A DNA stretch of 64,000 nt from Xanthobacteraceae bacterium. GTDB taxonomy: Bacteria; Pseudomonadota; Alphaproteobacteria; Rhizobiales; Xanthobacteraceae. Below are positions 35,801 through 44,241 of this stretch, piece after piece (positions within the stretch are counted from its first letter, which is position 1; every line of letters starts with the position of its first letter). The translations under genes and the position numbers were made by a program. Where the stretch lies: assembly GCA_022844205.1 (NCBI GenBank), contig JALHMF010000005.1, positions 158,778 to 222,777 on the forward strand, read 5' to 3'. The notes under the pieces were generated by a model that did no database searches, was not told the DNA's origin, and saw only the letters and a program-made list of their open reading frames with translations.

Positions 35801-36322
35801 TTACTTGATCGCGGCCACGCCGCCCTCCGCGACGATGTGATCGTTCGCGGCCGTCGAGCCGGATGCGCCGATCGCGCCGATGATGCGGTTGCCTTCGAGG
35901 ATCGGAATTCCACCGCCGATCGCCACCACATACGGGAAGGTGGAGATGAAGTTGCCTTGTGGCGTTCCCATCTGCTCCTGCATAAGTTTGGTGGTCCGGC
36001 GAAGCAGCGCCGAGGTCTTCGCTTTGCCGATGGCAATATCCACCGAGCCGTACTGTGTGCCTTCGACCATCTCGAAATAGACGAGCGAACCATTTGGCTC
36101 GACCACTGCGATCGCCATGGTCAGATTCATTTTCTTCGCTTCTTCCTGTGCGGCGGCGGCAACTTTCTTCGCTTTCTCCAATGTGATGGTCGGCCCGTAT
36201 CCCGGCAATGGCGCGGGTGCTGCCGGGGGAGCGGGAGCAGGGACAGGAGTTGCGGGTTGCTGCGCCGATGCCGAGCCGAGCAGGGCGAGCGAAACTGCGA
36301 ATGCGAGTGTCAGTGTTTTCAC
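35801..36322 (-). CDS. exported GlcG/HbpS-like protein (DUF336)
   Basis: A 173-residue protein with a signal peptide (residues 1-20, LTLAFAVSLALLGSASA) and a proline/alanine-rich linker, then the GlcG/HbpS (DUF336) fold: LEKAKKVAAAAQEEAKKMNLTMAIAVVEPNGSLVYFEMVEGTQYGSVDIAIGKAKTSALLRRTTK, then YVVAIGGGIPILEGNRIIGAIGASGSTAANDHIVAEGGVAAI. The glycine-rich C-terminal half is typical. Some exported members bind haem or assist haem-related sensing; here the ligand is unknown. It is transcribed alone between two terminators. Confidence 0.87.
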   Translation of the reverse strand: MKTLTLAFAVSLALLGSASAQQPATPVPAPAPPAAPAPLPGYGPTITLEKAKKVAAAAQEEAKKMNLTMAIAVVEPNGSLVYFEMVEGTQYGSVDIAIGKAKTSALLRRTTKLMQEQMGTPQGNFISTFPYVVAIGGGIPILEGNRIIGAIGASGSTAANDHIVAEGGVAAIK

Positions 36323-36365
36323 TTTGTATCCTCCCGTTGTTGGCGTTTTCTCGACGTTTCTTGCT

Positions 36366-36399
36366 TGAAAAAAGACCGCCTCGTTGTTGGGCGGTCTTG
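36366..36399 (-). terminator. rho-independent terminator
   Basis: Minus-strand stem aagaccgcc/ggcggtctt (36372-36380 with 36390-36398) followed by TTTTTTC. It closes the metallo-hydrolase gene at 36410. Confidence 0.82.
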
Positions 36400-36409
36400 C
36401 ATTCCAGGT

Positions 36410-37396
36410 TCAGAGTGCCGGATTCCATGGCGCTGCCGCCAGCCGGTAGCCGCTTGCAGTCTTCTCGATGTAATTCAGCGAAGGGAACGTGAAATGATAG
36501 CCGGAAACGAGCATGCGCTCGGCCGCAAGCATGTCGTAGAAGCGGCGGCGCGTTTCTTCGCCCTTTGCTGCGTCCATGTCGCCGCCCGGATGCCAGCCGG
36601 GATTGACGACGTAAAGCTGCGCGAAGCCCGACGTGACATCGGCCTGATAGCAGACCTTGTCCTTGCCCGATGAAATGATGAACGAGGTATGGCCCGGCGT
36701 ATGGCCGCTGGTGTCGATCGGCATGATGCCCGGCTGGATTTCCTTGCCGCCGCCGCTGTCGTATTTCGTCAGCTTGCCGGCGATGTCCGCGAAGATGCGG
36801 CGTATGTTGCGGTGCGTGTTCATCGCGGGCGAGCCATCGGCGGCGCGGCTCATATTGCCTTCGTCCATCCAGTAATTCCATTCCGCCTGCGGCACCATGA
36901 TCTCCGCGTTCGGATAGGCGAGCGAGCCGTCCGCGTTACGAAGGCCGCTGATGTGATCGCCGTGGAAATGCGAAATGATGACGGTATCGATCGCCGCCGC
37001 ATCGACGCCTGCGGCTTGGAGATTGGCGGGAAGCTGCCCGGTGCCGGAAGCAATGCTGTTGGGTCCATTGCCGGTATCGATCAGGATCAGCTTCTTGCCG
37101 GTGTTCACGAGTGCGGGATGGAAGTAGAAAAAAATTTCGTCTCGAGGCAGAAAACTTTTTTCGAGTTCGGCCTGGATCGCCTCCAGCGGCGTATTGCGCG
37201 AGGGTGAAGCGGTGAGCTTCGTGCGGCGGACGCCGTCGAGCAACGCCGTCAGTTCAAAATCGCCGATCTTGTAGCGGTAGAAGGCCGGCGCCTGTTTTCC
37301 CGCGAGCGGGGCTGCGGCGTTGGCCGGGACGGTGGTTGGTAAAAAAGCCGCGCTGGTGACGCTCGCAAGCATGGCTCGGCGAGAAATTCCGGTCAT
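36410..37396 (-). CDS. Tat-exported MBL-fold metallo-hydrolase (paralogue 1)
   Basis: A 328-residue metallo-beta-lactamase-fold enzyme. The N-terminus (MTGISRRAMLASVTSAAFLPTTVPANAAAP) has a twin-arginine motif. The zinc motif HxHxDH is in VIISHFHGDHISGLR (about residue 146), with further ligands in HTPGHTSFII and YHFTFPSLNYI near the end. It shares the frame 'PLAGKQAPAFYRYKIGDFELTALLDGVRR' with paralogue 2, 72 bases away on the same strand. Family members include lactonases, glyoxalase II-type and alkylsulfatase-like enzymes; the substrate here is not evident. Confidence 0.87.
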   Translation of the reverse strand: MTGISRRAMLASVTSAAFLPTTVPANAAAPLAGKQAPAFYRYKIGDFELTALLDGVRRTKLTASPSRNTPLEAIQAELEKSFLPRDEIFFYFHPALVNTGKKLILIDTGNGPNSIASGTGQLPANLQAAGVDAAAIDTVIISHFHGDHISGLRNADGSLAYPNAEIMVPQAEWNYWMDEGNMSRAADGSPAMNTHRNIRRIFADIAGKLTKYDSGGGKEIQPGIMPIDTSGHTPGHTSFIISSGKDKVCYQADVTSGFAQLYVVNPGWHPGGDMDAAKGEETRRRFYDMLAAERMLVSGYHFTFPSLNYIEKTASGYRLAAAPWNPAL

Positions 37397-37423
37397 TGAA
37401 ATATCTCCTCGGAATGGGGCTAA

Positions 37424-37455
37424 GAAAAAGGCCGCCCTTTCGGGGCGGCCTTTCG
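37424..37455 (-). terminator. rho-independent terminator between the two MBL genes
   Basis: Minus-strand stem aaggccgcc..ggcggcctt followed by a T-rich tract (TTTTCTTAG). It separates the transcripts of the two paralogues, or attenuates read-through into the downstream one. Confidence 0.8.
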
Positions 37456-37468
37456 TTTCCTGTTTCGA

Positions 37469-38476
37469 TCAGATTGTCGACTGCCACGGCACCGCGATTT
37501 CCCGGTAGCCGTTGGCGGTCTTCTCGACATAGACCATCGCGGGGAAGGGGAAGTGGAACCCCTGCACCATGATCTTGTCGGTCGCCACCATGTCGTAAAC
37601 CTTGCGGCGCGACTCTTCGGCCAATTTCGGATCCTGATCGAAGCTCAGGTGCCAGCCGGGATTACGCAGGAACAGGAACGGCACGTTGGTGACGTCGGCG
37701 GAAATGAACACGGTTTTTCCGCCGGACGAGAGCATGTGCGAGTTATGGCCCGCCGAGTGACCGTACGTGGCCATCGCTGTCAGCCCCGGCGCAATTTCCT
37801 TGCCCGGATCGTAGGTTTTCACGCGCTTCAAGACTTCCGCGTTGAATACGCGGCGGTTGTTCTTGAACAGGCCTTCCATACGGCCAGCGGGTGCGCGGCT
37901 CATTTCGCCGTCATCCATCCAGTATTTATGTTCGGCGGCGGGAACGAGAATTTCCGCGTTTGGATAAGCAAGCGTGTTGTCAGCCTTCAGGAGACCGTTC
38001 ACGTGGTCGCCGTGGTAGTGGCTGATAACGACCGTGTCGATCTGTTCCGGTTTATAACCCGACGCGATGAGATTGTTGGTGAACTGGCCGGCGACACCCT
38101 TGCTGCTGTTGAAGCCCGCTTCACCGGTGCCGGTGTCGATCATGATCAGCTTGGAGCCGGTGTTGAGGACCACGGGATTGTAGGGAATTTCAACCTTACC
38201 TGCTTCGCGGAAGTCGGCGACAAGGGCGGCGTCCACGTCCTGTGGTTTCGCGTTGAGGACAAAACCATCCGGAAGTTTGGCGACGCGGTTCACGCCGTCG
38301 GTGACAACGGTGACTTCCACGTCGCCCACCTTGTAGCGGTACCAGCCGTTATTCTGTTTGCCCGCGAGCGGGGCGGCAGCCTTCGCCGGCGTCACGGATT
38401 CGATTACGCCCGTCACGCTAGCGGCACCAAGCGCGGCGGTTCCGGCAAGCAATGTGCGGCGGTTGAGTTCAGTCAT
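37469..38476 (-). CDS. Tat-exported MBL-fold metallo-hydrolase (paralogue 2)
   Basis: A 335-residue metallo-beta-lactamase-fold enzyme with a Tat-like leader (MTELNRRTLLAGTAALGAASVTGV..AKAAAP). The zinc motif is VVISHYHGDHVNGLL (about residue 150), with GHSAGHNSHMLSSGG and GFHFPFPAMVY supplying the remaining ligand positions. It shares the RYKVGD-x-E motif after PLAGKQ, the internal order and the overall length with paralogue 1, so a tandem duplication is clear. The signal region and substrate pocket segments differ, suggesting some change of use. Confidence 0.87.
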   Translation of the reverse strand: MTELNRRTLLAGTAALGAASVTGVIESVTPAKAAAPLAGKQNNGWYRYKVGDVEVTVVTDGVNRVAKLPDGFVLNAKPQDVDAALVADFREAGKVEIPYNPVVLNTGSKLIMIDTGTGEAGFNSSKGVAGQFTNNLIASGYKPEQIDTVVISHYHGDHVNGLLKADNTLAYPNAEILVPAAEHKYWMDDGEMSRAPAGRMEGLFKNNRRVFNAEVLKRVKTYDPGKEIAPGLTAMATYGHSAGHNSHMLSSGGKTVFISADVTNVPFLFLRNPGWHLSFDQDPKLAEESRRKVYDMVATDKIMVQGFHFPFPAMVYVEKTANGYREIAVPWQSTI

Positions 38477-38772
38477 TCGATCCTCCCCTGTAAGTTCAGT
38501 CTCGTTGTTTCGAGAAGTTGTTATGGCCTCGGTGGACTTTACCGGCGGTACGTGCCCCGAACAATCGCCAAAGTTATTGCCGTTGAGGGTTCAACCCCTT
38601 TAGCCGCCGGGTATTCCCTGCCTGACGATTTCCTGTTGTTCACGGAAGAGTGAGGCCGGAACCGGCCGATTCCATTGGGGCTGGACCCGCAGCACCGCTT
38701 CCGCGATTATCCGCCGCCCGGATGTGATTGCTTCGCCTCCGTCCCTCCATCCACCGCATCCGGCCAGTTCCG

Positions 38773-41034
38773 ATGGTTTCAGTCACGGCAAAAAAGACCG
38801 CGCGCACGGCGCCATTCAAAATAAGCCCCAGCCTGATCCTCGCGGCCTATGGCCTCACGATCTTCCTTAGCGCCGGACTTCTGTTCGCGGTGCAACCGCT
38901 GTTCACGAAGATCGTGCTGCCATTTCTCGGCGGCGCACCTTCTGTGTGGTCGGTGGCGATGGTGTTCTTCCAGGCGATGCTGCTGGCCGGCTATCTCTAC
39001 GCGCATCTCCTGACGAAGAAGCTGCCGGGTGCGCCATCGATCGCGATTCATATTCTTGTGATGATTGCGGCCACGGTATTCCTGCCGCTGTCGATGGCGG
39101 CGGGGTGGGGCAGGCCGCCGGCTTCCGGTGCCGAGTTCTGGCTGATCGGATTGTTTCTGGTTTCGATCGGCTTGCCGTTCTTCGCGCTCTCGGCCAACGC
39201 ACCGCTGCTGCAGGCGTGGTTCGCCCGCACCGGACATCCGTCCGCGAAGGACCCTTATTTCCTGTATGCGGCCAGCAATGTGGGGAGTTTTCTGGCGCTG
39301 CTCGGCTATCCCCTGCTCGTGGAGCCGCTGACGCGGCTCGGCCAGCAGACGCGCATCTGGTCGTATCTTTTTTACATCCTGATCGCGCTGATCGCGTTCT
39401 GTAGCTTCGTGCTCCTGCGCTCGCGCAACACCGCACCGCCTTCCAGAAGCGAGGCGCGGCGGCAAGCGGCGCCCACATGGCGCGATGCGCTGATCTGGGT
39501 CGCGTTGTCGGCCGTGCCATCGGCGTTCCTTGTCGCCGTCACTGCGCATATTTCGACCGACGTCGCCTCGTCACCGCTGCTCTGGGTCATTCCGCTGTCG
39601 CTTTATCTTTTGACGTTCGTCATCGTGTTCCAGACGAAACGCATCATCCCGCATTCGTTGTTCGTCGCAATCCAGCCTTACGCGATCCTGCTGCTGATCG
39701 CGCTGATGGTGTTCGACGAGCTTGGTCATATCGGGATGATGATTCTGATCAACATCGCCGCGTTCTTCATCACGGCGATGGTCTGCCACGGCGAGCTTGC
39801 GCAGCGGCGTCCCGCCGCCAGCCATCTCACCGAATTCTATCTCTGGATGTCCGTCGGCGGCATGATCGGCGGCATTTCCGCGGGCCTGATCGCGCCCCAT
39901 ATTTTCAACTGGGTCGCCGAATATCCGATCCTGATGATCGCGGGCCTTTTGTGCAGGCCGGGTCTTCGTCTGCCGCAAGACGGGAAAGACTGGAGCCTGA
40001 TCGGGGCCGCAGCGGCGCTGCTCGGCGTAGCACTTCTCTGCATCCTGAAACTCGGCATCTGGCCCGCACTTGTTGCGTTTAACGGCCTGATCGCAATCCT
40101 GCTGCTCGTCACCGCCCTTTATTTCAAGAACGATCCGTTCCGGCTTGCCGGACTGTTCGCTTCGGCGCTCGTGCTGATCTACGCCTATCATTGGGAAGGC
40201 AGCGGCCAGAGAACCGTGCGCAGCTTCTTCGGCGTGAACAAGGTCTATGAAAACCTCAACGGCCAGTTCCGCATCCTGATGCACGGCACCACCATTCACG
40301 GCGTACAGCGCGTGCGGTTGCCGGACGGCTCGCCGGTGGAGGGCAGGCCGGAGACGATCAGCTATTTCTCCGCGCGCTCGCCGATGGCGATCGCTTTCGA
40401 AGCGACCAAACAGAACAAACGCGGGCCGGTGAAGGTCGCGACCGTCGGGCTCGGCATCGGCACCGTCGCCTGCTACCTGCGGCCCGAGGACACGCTCGAC
40501 TTCTTCGAGATCGACCAGGTGGTGGTGACGATCGCGACCGATCCCGCCCAGTTCACGATGATCTCCAGCTGCAAGCCGGATTCCCGCATCGTGCTGGGGG
40601 ACGCGCGTCTCACGCTGGAAGACGCACCGGACGGATTTTACGATCTCATCGTCATGGACGCTTTCACATCGGATGCGGTGCCGGTGCATCTCCTGACCCG
40701 CGAGGCGATGGCGCTTTACCTGCGCAAGCTCGCCCCCGGCGGGATGGTCGTCTCGCATGTCATGAACCGGCACATGGAGCTGGCTTCGGTCGTTTCCGGG
40801 ATTGCCGCCGCCAACAATGCGGTCACCCGCGTGATGCAGGCCTTCGAGATCGGCGACAGCAGCTCTTATATCTATGGCTCCAGCGTTGCGGCGGTAGCAC
40901 GCAACGACAAGGATTTCGGGCGTCTGCTCGATCTCGGCAACTGGGAACTGGAGCCGCCCGATCCGCGTCAATGGGTCTGGACCGACGACTATTCCAACAT
41001 TGTGGGCGCGATGATCCGGCATTATCGCCAGTGA
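38773..41034 (+). CDS. membrane fusion protein: MFS-like N-terminus plus spermidine synthase-like domain (paralogue 1)
   Basis: A 753-residue inner-membrane protein from the ATG at 38773 (MVSVTAKKTARTAPFK); a TTG further upstream was rejected because the paralogue at 41080 has the same start style. The first 500 residues are many hydrophobic helices (LILAAYGLTIFLSAGLLFAVQPLFTKIVLP ... GLIAPHIFNWVAEYPILMIAGLL). The C-terminal 220 residues are a spermidine synthase-like Rossmann domain: VGLGIGTVACYLRPEDTLDFFEID, VLGDARLTLEDAPDGFYDLIVMDAFTSDAVPVHLL. Catalytic details differ from true SpeE (GGGDG is replaced). Such fusions are annotated as 'fused MFS/spermidine synthase'; the function is unknown. 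Confidence 0.85.
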   Translation: MVSVTAKKTARTAPFKISPSLILAAYGLTIFLSAGLLFAVQPLFTKIVLPFLGGAPSVWSVAMVFFQAMLLAGYLYAHLLTKKLPGAPSIAIHILVMIAATVFLPLSMAAGWGRPPASGAEFWLIGLFLVSIGLPFFALSANAPLLQAWFARTGHPSAKDPYFLYAASNVGSFLALLGYPLLVEPLTRLGQQTRIWSYLFYILIALIAFCSFVLLRSRNTAPPSRSEARRQAAPTWRDALIWVALSAVPSAFLVAVTAHISTDVASSPLLWVIPLSLYLLTFVIVFQTKRIIPHSLFVAIQPYAILLLIALMVFDELGHIGMMILINIAAFFITAMVCHGELAQRRPAASHLTEFYLWMSVGGMIGGISAGLIAPHIFNWVAEYPILMIAGLLCRPGLRLPQDGKDWSLIGAAAALLGVALLCILKLGIWPALVAFNGLIAILLLVTALYFKNDPFRLAGLFASALVLIYAYHWEGSGQRTVRSFFGVNKVYENLNGQFRILMHGTTIHGVQRVRLPDGSPVEGRPETISYFSARSPMAIAFEATKQNKRGPVKVATVGLGIGTVACYLRPEDTLDFFEIDQVVVTIATDPAQFTMISSCKPDSRIVLGDARLTLEDAPDGFYDLIVMDAFTSDAVPVHLLTREAMALYLRKLAPGGMVVSHVMNRHMELASVVSGIAAANNAVTRVMQAFEIGDSSSYIYGSSVAAVARNDKDFGRLLDLGNWELEPPDPRQWVWTDDYSNIVGAMIRHYRQ

Positions 41035-41079
41035 GCGTGGAATCGCGTATCTCGTTGCGCCGGTAAAGGACTTCAGAAA

Positions 41080-43350
41080 ATGGCATCGCGAACGAAGAAC
41101 AACAAGAAACTGGCGGGGCTGGAACTGCCCGCTGCTTCGTATGGCAATATCCTGTTCGCCTATGCGCTCGCGATCTTCCTCAGTGCGGCGCTGCTGTTTT
41201 CCGTGCAGCCGCTGTTCGCGAAAATCGTGCTGCCGTATCTCGGCGGGGCGCCGTCGGTGTGGTCGGTGGCGCTGGTGTTCTTCCAGGCGGCATTGCTTGC
41301 CGGGTATCTCTACGCGCATGTGCTGACGCGCTATCTGCCAGGGCGGCAATCGGTTGTAGTGCATGTGCTGGTGATGCTCGCCGCCACCCTTGCGCTGCCG
41401 CTCGGCATCGCGAGCGGGTGGGGGCGTCCGCCGGCGCAGGGCGAAACCTTCTGGCTCATCAGCCTGTTCACGATTTCCATCGGCCTGCCGTTCTTCGCGC
41501 TTTCCGCGAACGCGCCGCTCCTGCAGGCATGGTTCGCGCGCACGGGGCATCCTTCGGCGGGCGATCCCTATTTCCTCTATGCCGCGAGCAATATTGGCAG
41601 CTTCCTCGCGCTCCTTTCATATCCTTTGGCGATCGAGCCGCTGACCAGACTCGGCCAGCAGGCGCGCATCTGGACGTGGCTGTTCTACCTTCTTATCGTT
41701 TGCATCGCGGTTTGCGGATTTCTGCTTGTGCGTTCACGCAATGCGAAGCCGGCAACGCGCTCCTACATGGGCGCCACTTCCGCGCCGAGCTGGCGCGACA
41801 TGGCGATCTGGATCGGGCTGGCCGCAGTTCCGTCCGGCCTCATGATCGCGGTGACGGCGCATATCTCGACCGACATCGCGGCGGCACCCTTGCTGTGGGT
41901 GATTCCGCTGGCGCTTTATCTCCTGACCTTCGTGATCGTCTTCCAGCGCAATCCGATCATTCCCCATTCGTTTTTTGTGAAGGCGCAGCCTTTCTTCATC
42001 GCGCTCCTGATCGCGACCTTCGCGCTCGATCATGGCCTGCGCATCTACAACGTGCTGCTGATCCATGTGCTCGCCTTCTTCGTCACGGCGATGGTCTGTC
42101 ACGGAGAACTCGCCTGCCGACGGCCGGCGGCGCAACACCTCACGGTGTTCTATCTCTGCATGTCGATCGGCGGCGTGATCGGCGGCATATTCGCCGGCAT
42201 CATCGCGCCGCATGTGTTCAACTGGATCGCCGAATATCCGCTGCTGATTGTGGCCGCGATCCTGTGCCGTCCCGGCCTCGTGCTGAAGGACGACAAGGAA
42301 ACCCAGCGCTTCTGGCTGATCGCGTCGGCGGCTCTCGTGGTGCTCGCCGTGCCGCGTTTCGCATTCGGCTACCAGTTCGATCACACGGCTTACGGCGGGG
42401 TCGTTATCCTCCTGCTCGCCATCGGCTATGTGTTCGCGAGCGATACGCTGCGTTATGCGGCGGTGATCGCGCTGATCTTCATGTTCGTGCGCGTCTATGA
42501 CAACGAAGCGGCGGGCCGTTACTCGGTGCGCAGCTTCTTCGGCGTTCACAAGATTCTCGACTCGGCGAACGGCCAGTTCCGGGTTCTTCTGCACGGCACC
42601 ACGATTCACGGCGCCCAGCGCATCCGCGATACCGAAGGCAATCCGGTGACGACGCGTCCCTTGCCGATCACCTATTACTCGGAAGGCTCCGGCATCTCGC
42701 AGGCGCTGCGTGCCGTGCGCGAGCGCAAGAAGGGGCGGCCGGTTCGTATTGCCGCGATCGGTCTCGGCACCGGCTCGATCGCGTGCCTCACCGATCCGAA
42801 GGACTCGCTTACCTATTACGAGATCGACCGCACGGTCGTGAAATACACGCGCGACGACAAGGTCTTCACCTTCCTCGACCAGTGCAAGCCGGACGCGCAG
42901 ATCGTGCTTGGCGATGCGCGCCTGACACTCGCGAACGCGCCGGACGGGCAATACGACATCATCATCGTCGATGCGTTCAGTTCCGATGCGATCCCCGTGC
43001 ATCTCCTCACCAAGGAGGCGATGGAGATCTATCTGAAGAAGCTCGCGAAACAGGGGCTGGTGACGATCCATATCTCCAACCGGCACCTGGAGCTGACTTC
43101 GGTGGTGGCCGGCATTTCCGCCGCGAACAATGCGCTCATGCGGGTGAATTCCGGCGACACCAGCTTTTCCAATTCGGACGAGGCCTACCAGTATTCGCAG
43201 ACCGTCACCGTGACCGCGCGCAGCGAAGCCGATTTCATGCCCTTGAACAAAGAGGTATGGGAAGTTCAGACGCCCGACCCAAAACAGTGGGTTTGGACGG
43301 ACGACTATTCCAACATCGTCGGCGCGTTGATCCGGAATTACCGGAACTGA
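41080..43350 (+). CDS. membrane fusion protein: MFS-like N-terminus plus spermidine synthase-like domain (paralogue 2)
   Basis: A 756-residue paralogue of the preceding gene, 45 bases downstream on the same strand. It has the same membrane core (ILFAYALAIFLSAALLFSVQPLFAKIVLPYLGGAPSVWSV, with PLLQAWFARTGHPSAGDPYFLYAASN shared almost exactly) and the same C-terminal domain: IGLGTGSIACLTDPKDSLTYYEID, VLGDARLTLANAPDGQYDIIIVDAFSSDAIPVHLLTKEAM. Both proteins end PD..QWVWTDDYSNIVGA.IR.YR. Strong, even similarity over the full length shows a tandem duplication. Both would sit in the inner membrane with the synthase-like domain on one side. Polyamine chemistry is a family guess only. Confidence 0.85.
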   Translation: MASRTKNNKKLAGLELPAASYGNILFAYALAIFLSAALLFSVQPLFAKIVLPYLGGAPSVWSVALVFFQAALLAGYLYAHVLTRYLPGRQSVVVHVLVMLAATLALPLGIASGWGRPPAQGETFWLISLFTISIGLPFFALSANAPLLQAWFARTGHPSAGDPYFLYAASNIGSFLALLSYPLAIEPLTRLGQQARIWTWLFYLLIVCIAVCGFLLVRSRNAKPATRSYMGATSAPSWRDMAIWIGLAAVPSGLMIAVTAHISTDIAAAPLLWVIPLALYLLTFVIVFQRNPIIPHSFFVKAQPFFIALLIATFALDHGLRIYNVLLIHVLAFFVTAMVCHGELACRRPAAQHLTVFYLCMSIGGVIGGIFAGIIAPHVFNWIAEYPLLIVAAILCRPGLVLKDDKETQRFWLIASAALVVLAVPRFAFGYQFDHTAYGGVVILLLAIGYVFASDTLRYAAVIALIFMFVRVYDNEAAGRYSVRSFFGVHKILDSANGQFRVLLHGTTIHGAQRIRDTEGNPVTTRPLPITYYSEGSGISQALRAVRERKKGRPVRIAAIGLGTGSIACLTDPKDSLTYYEIDRTVVKYTRDDKVFTFLDQCKPDAQIVLGDARLTLANAPDGQYDIIIVDAFSSDAIPVHLLTKEAMEIYLKKLAKQGLVTIHISNRHLELTSVVAGISAANNALMRVNSGDTSFSNSDEAYQYSQTVTVTARSEADFMPLNKEVWEVQTPDPKQWVWTDDYSNIVGALIRNYRN

Positions 43351-43460
43351 AGATCAGACAATCAAACTTACTGATTTTGACCCTTTTATAACTTCAGAAT
43401 TTATTCGACAGAGGGGTTGGAGTATGGAACGCTTAACCGTGGCAAGATTGCGGGGGCATC

Positions 43461-44153
43461 ATGCGTGCAACGACCCTTGCCGCGGCTTTGGCCGCTACGC
43501 TTTTCTCGAACGGGGCGCTCGCGAACGATGCGAGAATCGTCCCGCCTTGGCTGAATGCCTGGCCGCAATATCGTCCGAACGTGGACGTATCGTTCGGGAT
43601 CAACTTCATCGATTCGCAATTCGGCGGTCTTGGTTCAACATCCGACAGCGCGGGCGTTTTTCGCATCGCCACGGATGTCTATGACAACTATTGGGACACA
43701 GGCCTTCGTTACGCGGGCGAGTTTGCCGGTTTCCGGCTTGCCGCCGCAGCGGGCTACACGCAAGGCCTTGGCACCGCTTCCGAGGATCTGGGCGGCGGCA
43801 TCACCGGCAAGACGAGCATGGGCGCAAGTTTCGACTTCACCATCCGCGCAGGTCCCCGTGCCGGAATCTTTCGCCCGTACGTGATTGCGGGCGTGGCGAT
43901 TACGCATGTAAACATCAAGGCCAGTCCGTTTGAGAGCGGCAGCGGCTGGGTGCCGGGACTGGTCGTTGGGTTCGGCGGCGAGGCCGGTTGGGCGAACGGC
44001 ACGATTCAGAACGTCGACCAGGCGGCGACGCGGCTTTATCTTGAATACCGTCATTACGAGAACGAGAGCCAGCGTATTTCCGGCGGCGGCGGGTCACGCC
44101 AAGTCGATACCGACTTCGACCTGATCCTCGGCGGCGCGCGGACCCGTTTCTAG
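43461..44153 (+). CDS. outer-membrane beta-barrel protein of unknown function
   Basis: A 230-residue protein with a signal peptide (MRATTLAAALAATLFSNGALA) and a mature part rich in alternating small/aromatic residues (VDVSFGINFIDSQFGG, YWDTGLRYAGEFAGFRLAAAAGYTQGLG, ASFDFTIRAGPRAGIFRPYVIAGVAITH, ATRLYLEYRHYENE, DTDFDLILGGARTRF). It ends in Phe, the usual outer-membrane insertion signal, so an 8- to 10-strand barrel of the OmpA/porin-like type is likely. Its stop is five bases before the first tRNA-Thr fragment, so it is probably the last core gene before the islands. Confidence 0.75.
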   Translation: MRATTLAAALAATLFSNGALANDARIVPPWLNAWPQYRPNVDVSFGINFIDSQFGGLGSTSDSAGVFRIATDVYDNYWDTGLRYAGEFAGFRLAAAAGYTQGLGTASEDLGGGITGKTSMGASFDFTIRAGPRAGIFRPYVIAGVAITHVNIKASPFESGSGWVPGLVVGFGGEAGWANGTIQNVDQAATRLYLEYRHYENESQRISGGGGSRQVDTDFDLILGGARTRF

Positions 44154-44158
44154 AAAAC

Positions 44159-44203
44159 TGGTGCCGGGTGAGAGGATTGAACTCCCGACCTTCAGTTTAC
44201 AAA
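44159..44203 (-). repeat. 45-bp tRNA-Thr 3'-half copy (att-like site 1)
   Basis: TGGTGCCGGGTGAGAGGATT... through ..TTTACAAA repeats the CCA end, acceptor, T-arm, variable loop and anticodon loop of the tRNA-Thr at 57471-57545, with a single change (ttcAgttt for ttcGgttt). The tRNA homology stops inside the anticodon loop, so this is not a tRNA gene but the scar expected where an island integrated at a tRNA 3' end. It marks the left end of island A. Confidence 0.85.
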
Positions 44204-44241
44204 TCGTTTGCTGCATGAAACGTAGTCCGAGCGCCAATCGC

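Noticed and set aside
44159..44203. Whether this repeat is a second tRNA-Thr gene
   Set aside because: Only the 3' half from CCA to the anticodon loop is present; the 5' half with the D-arm and acceptor strand is missing, and the same holds for 52382.
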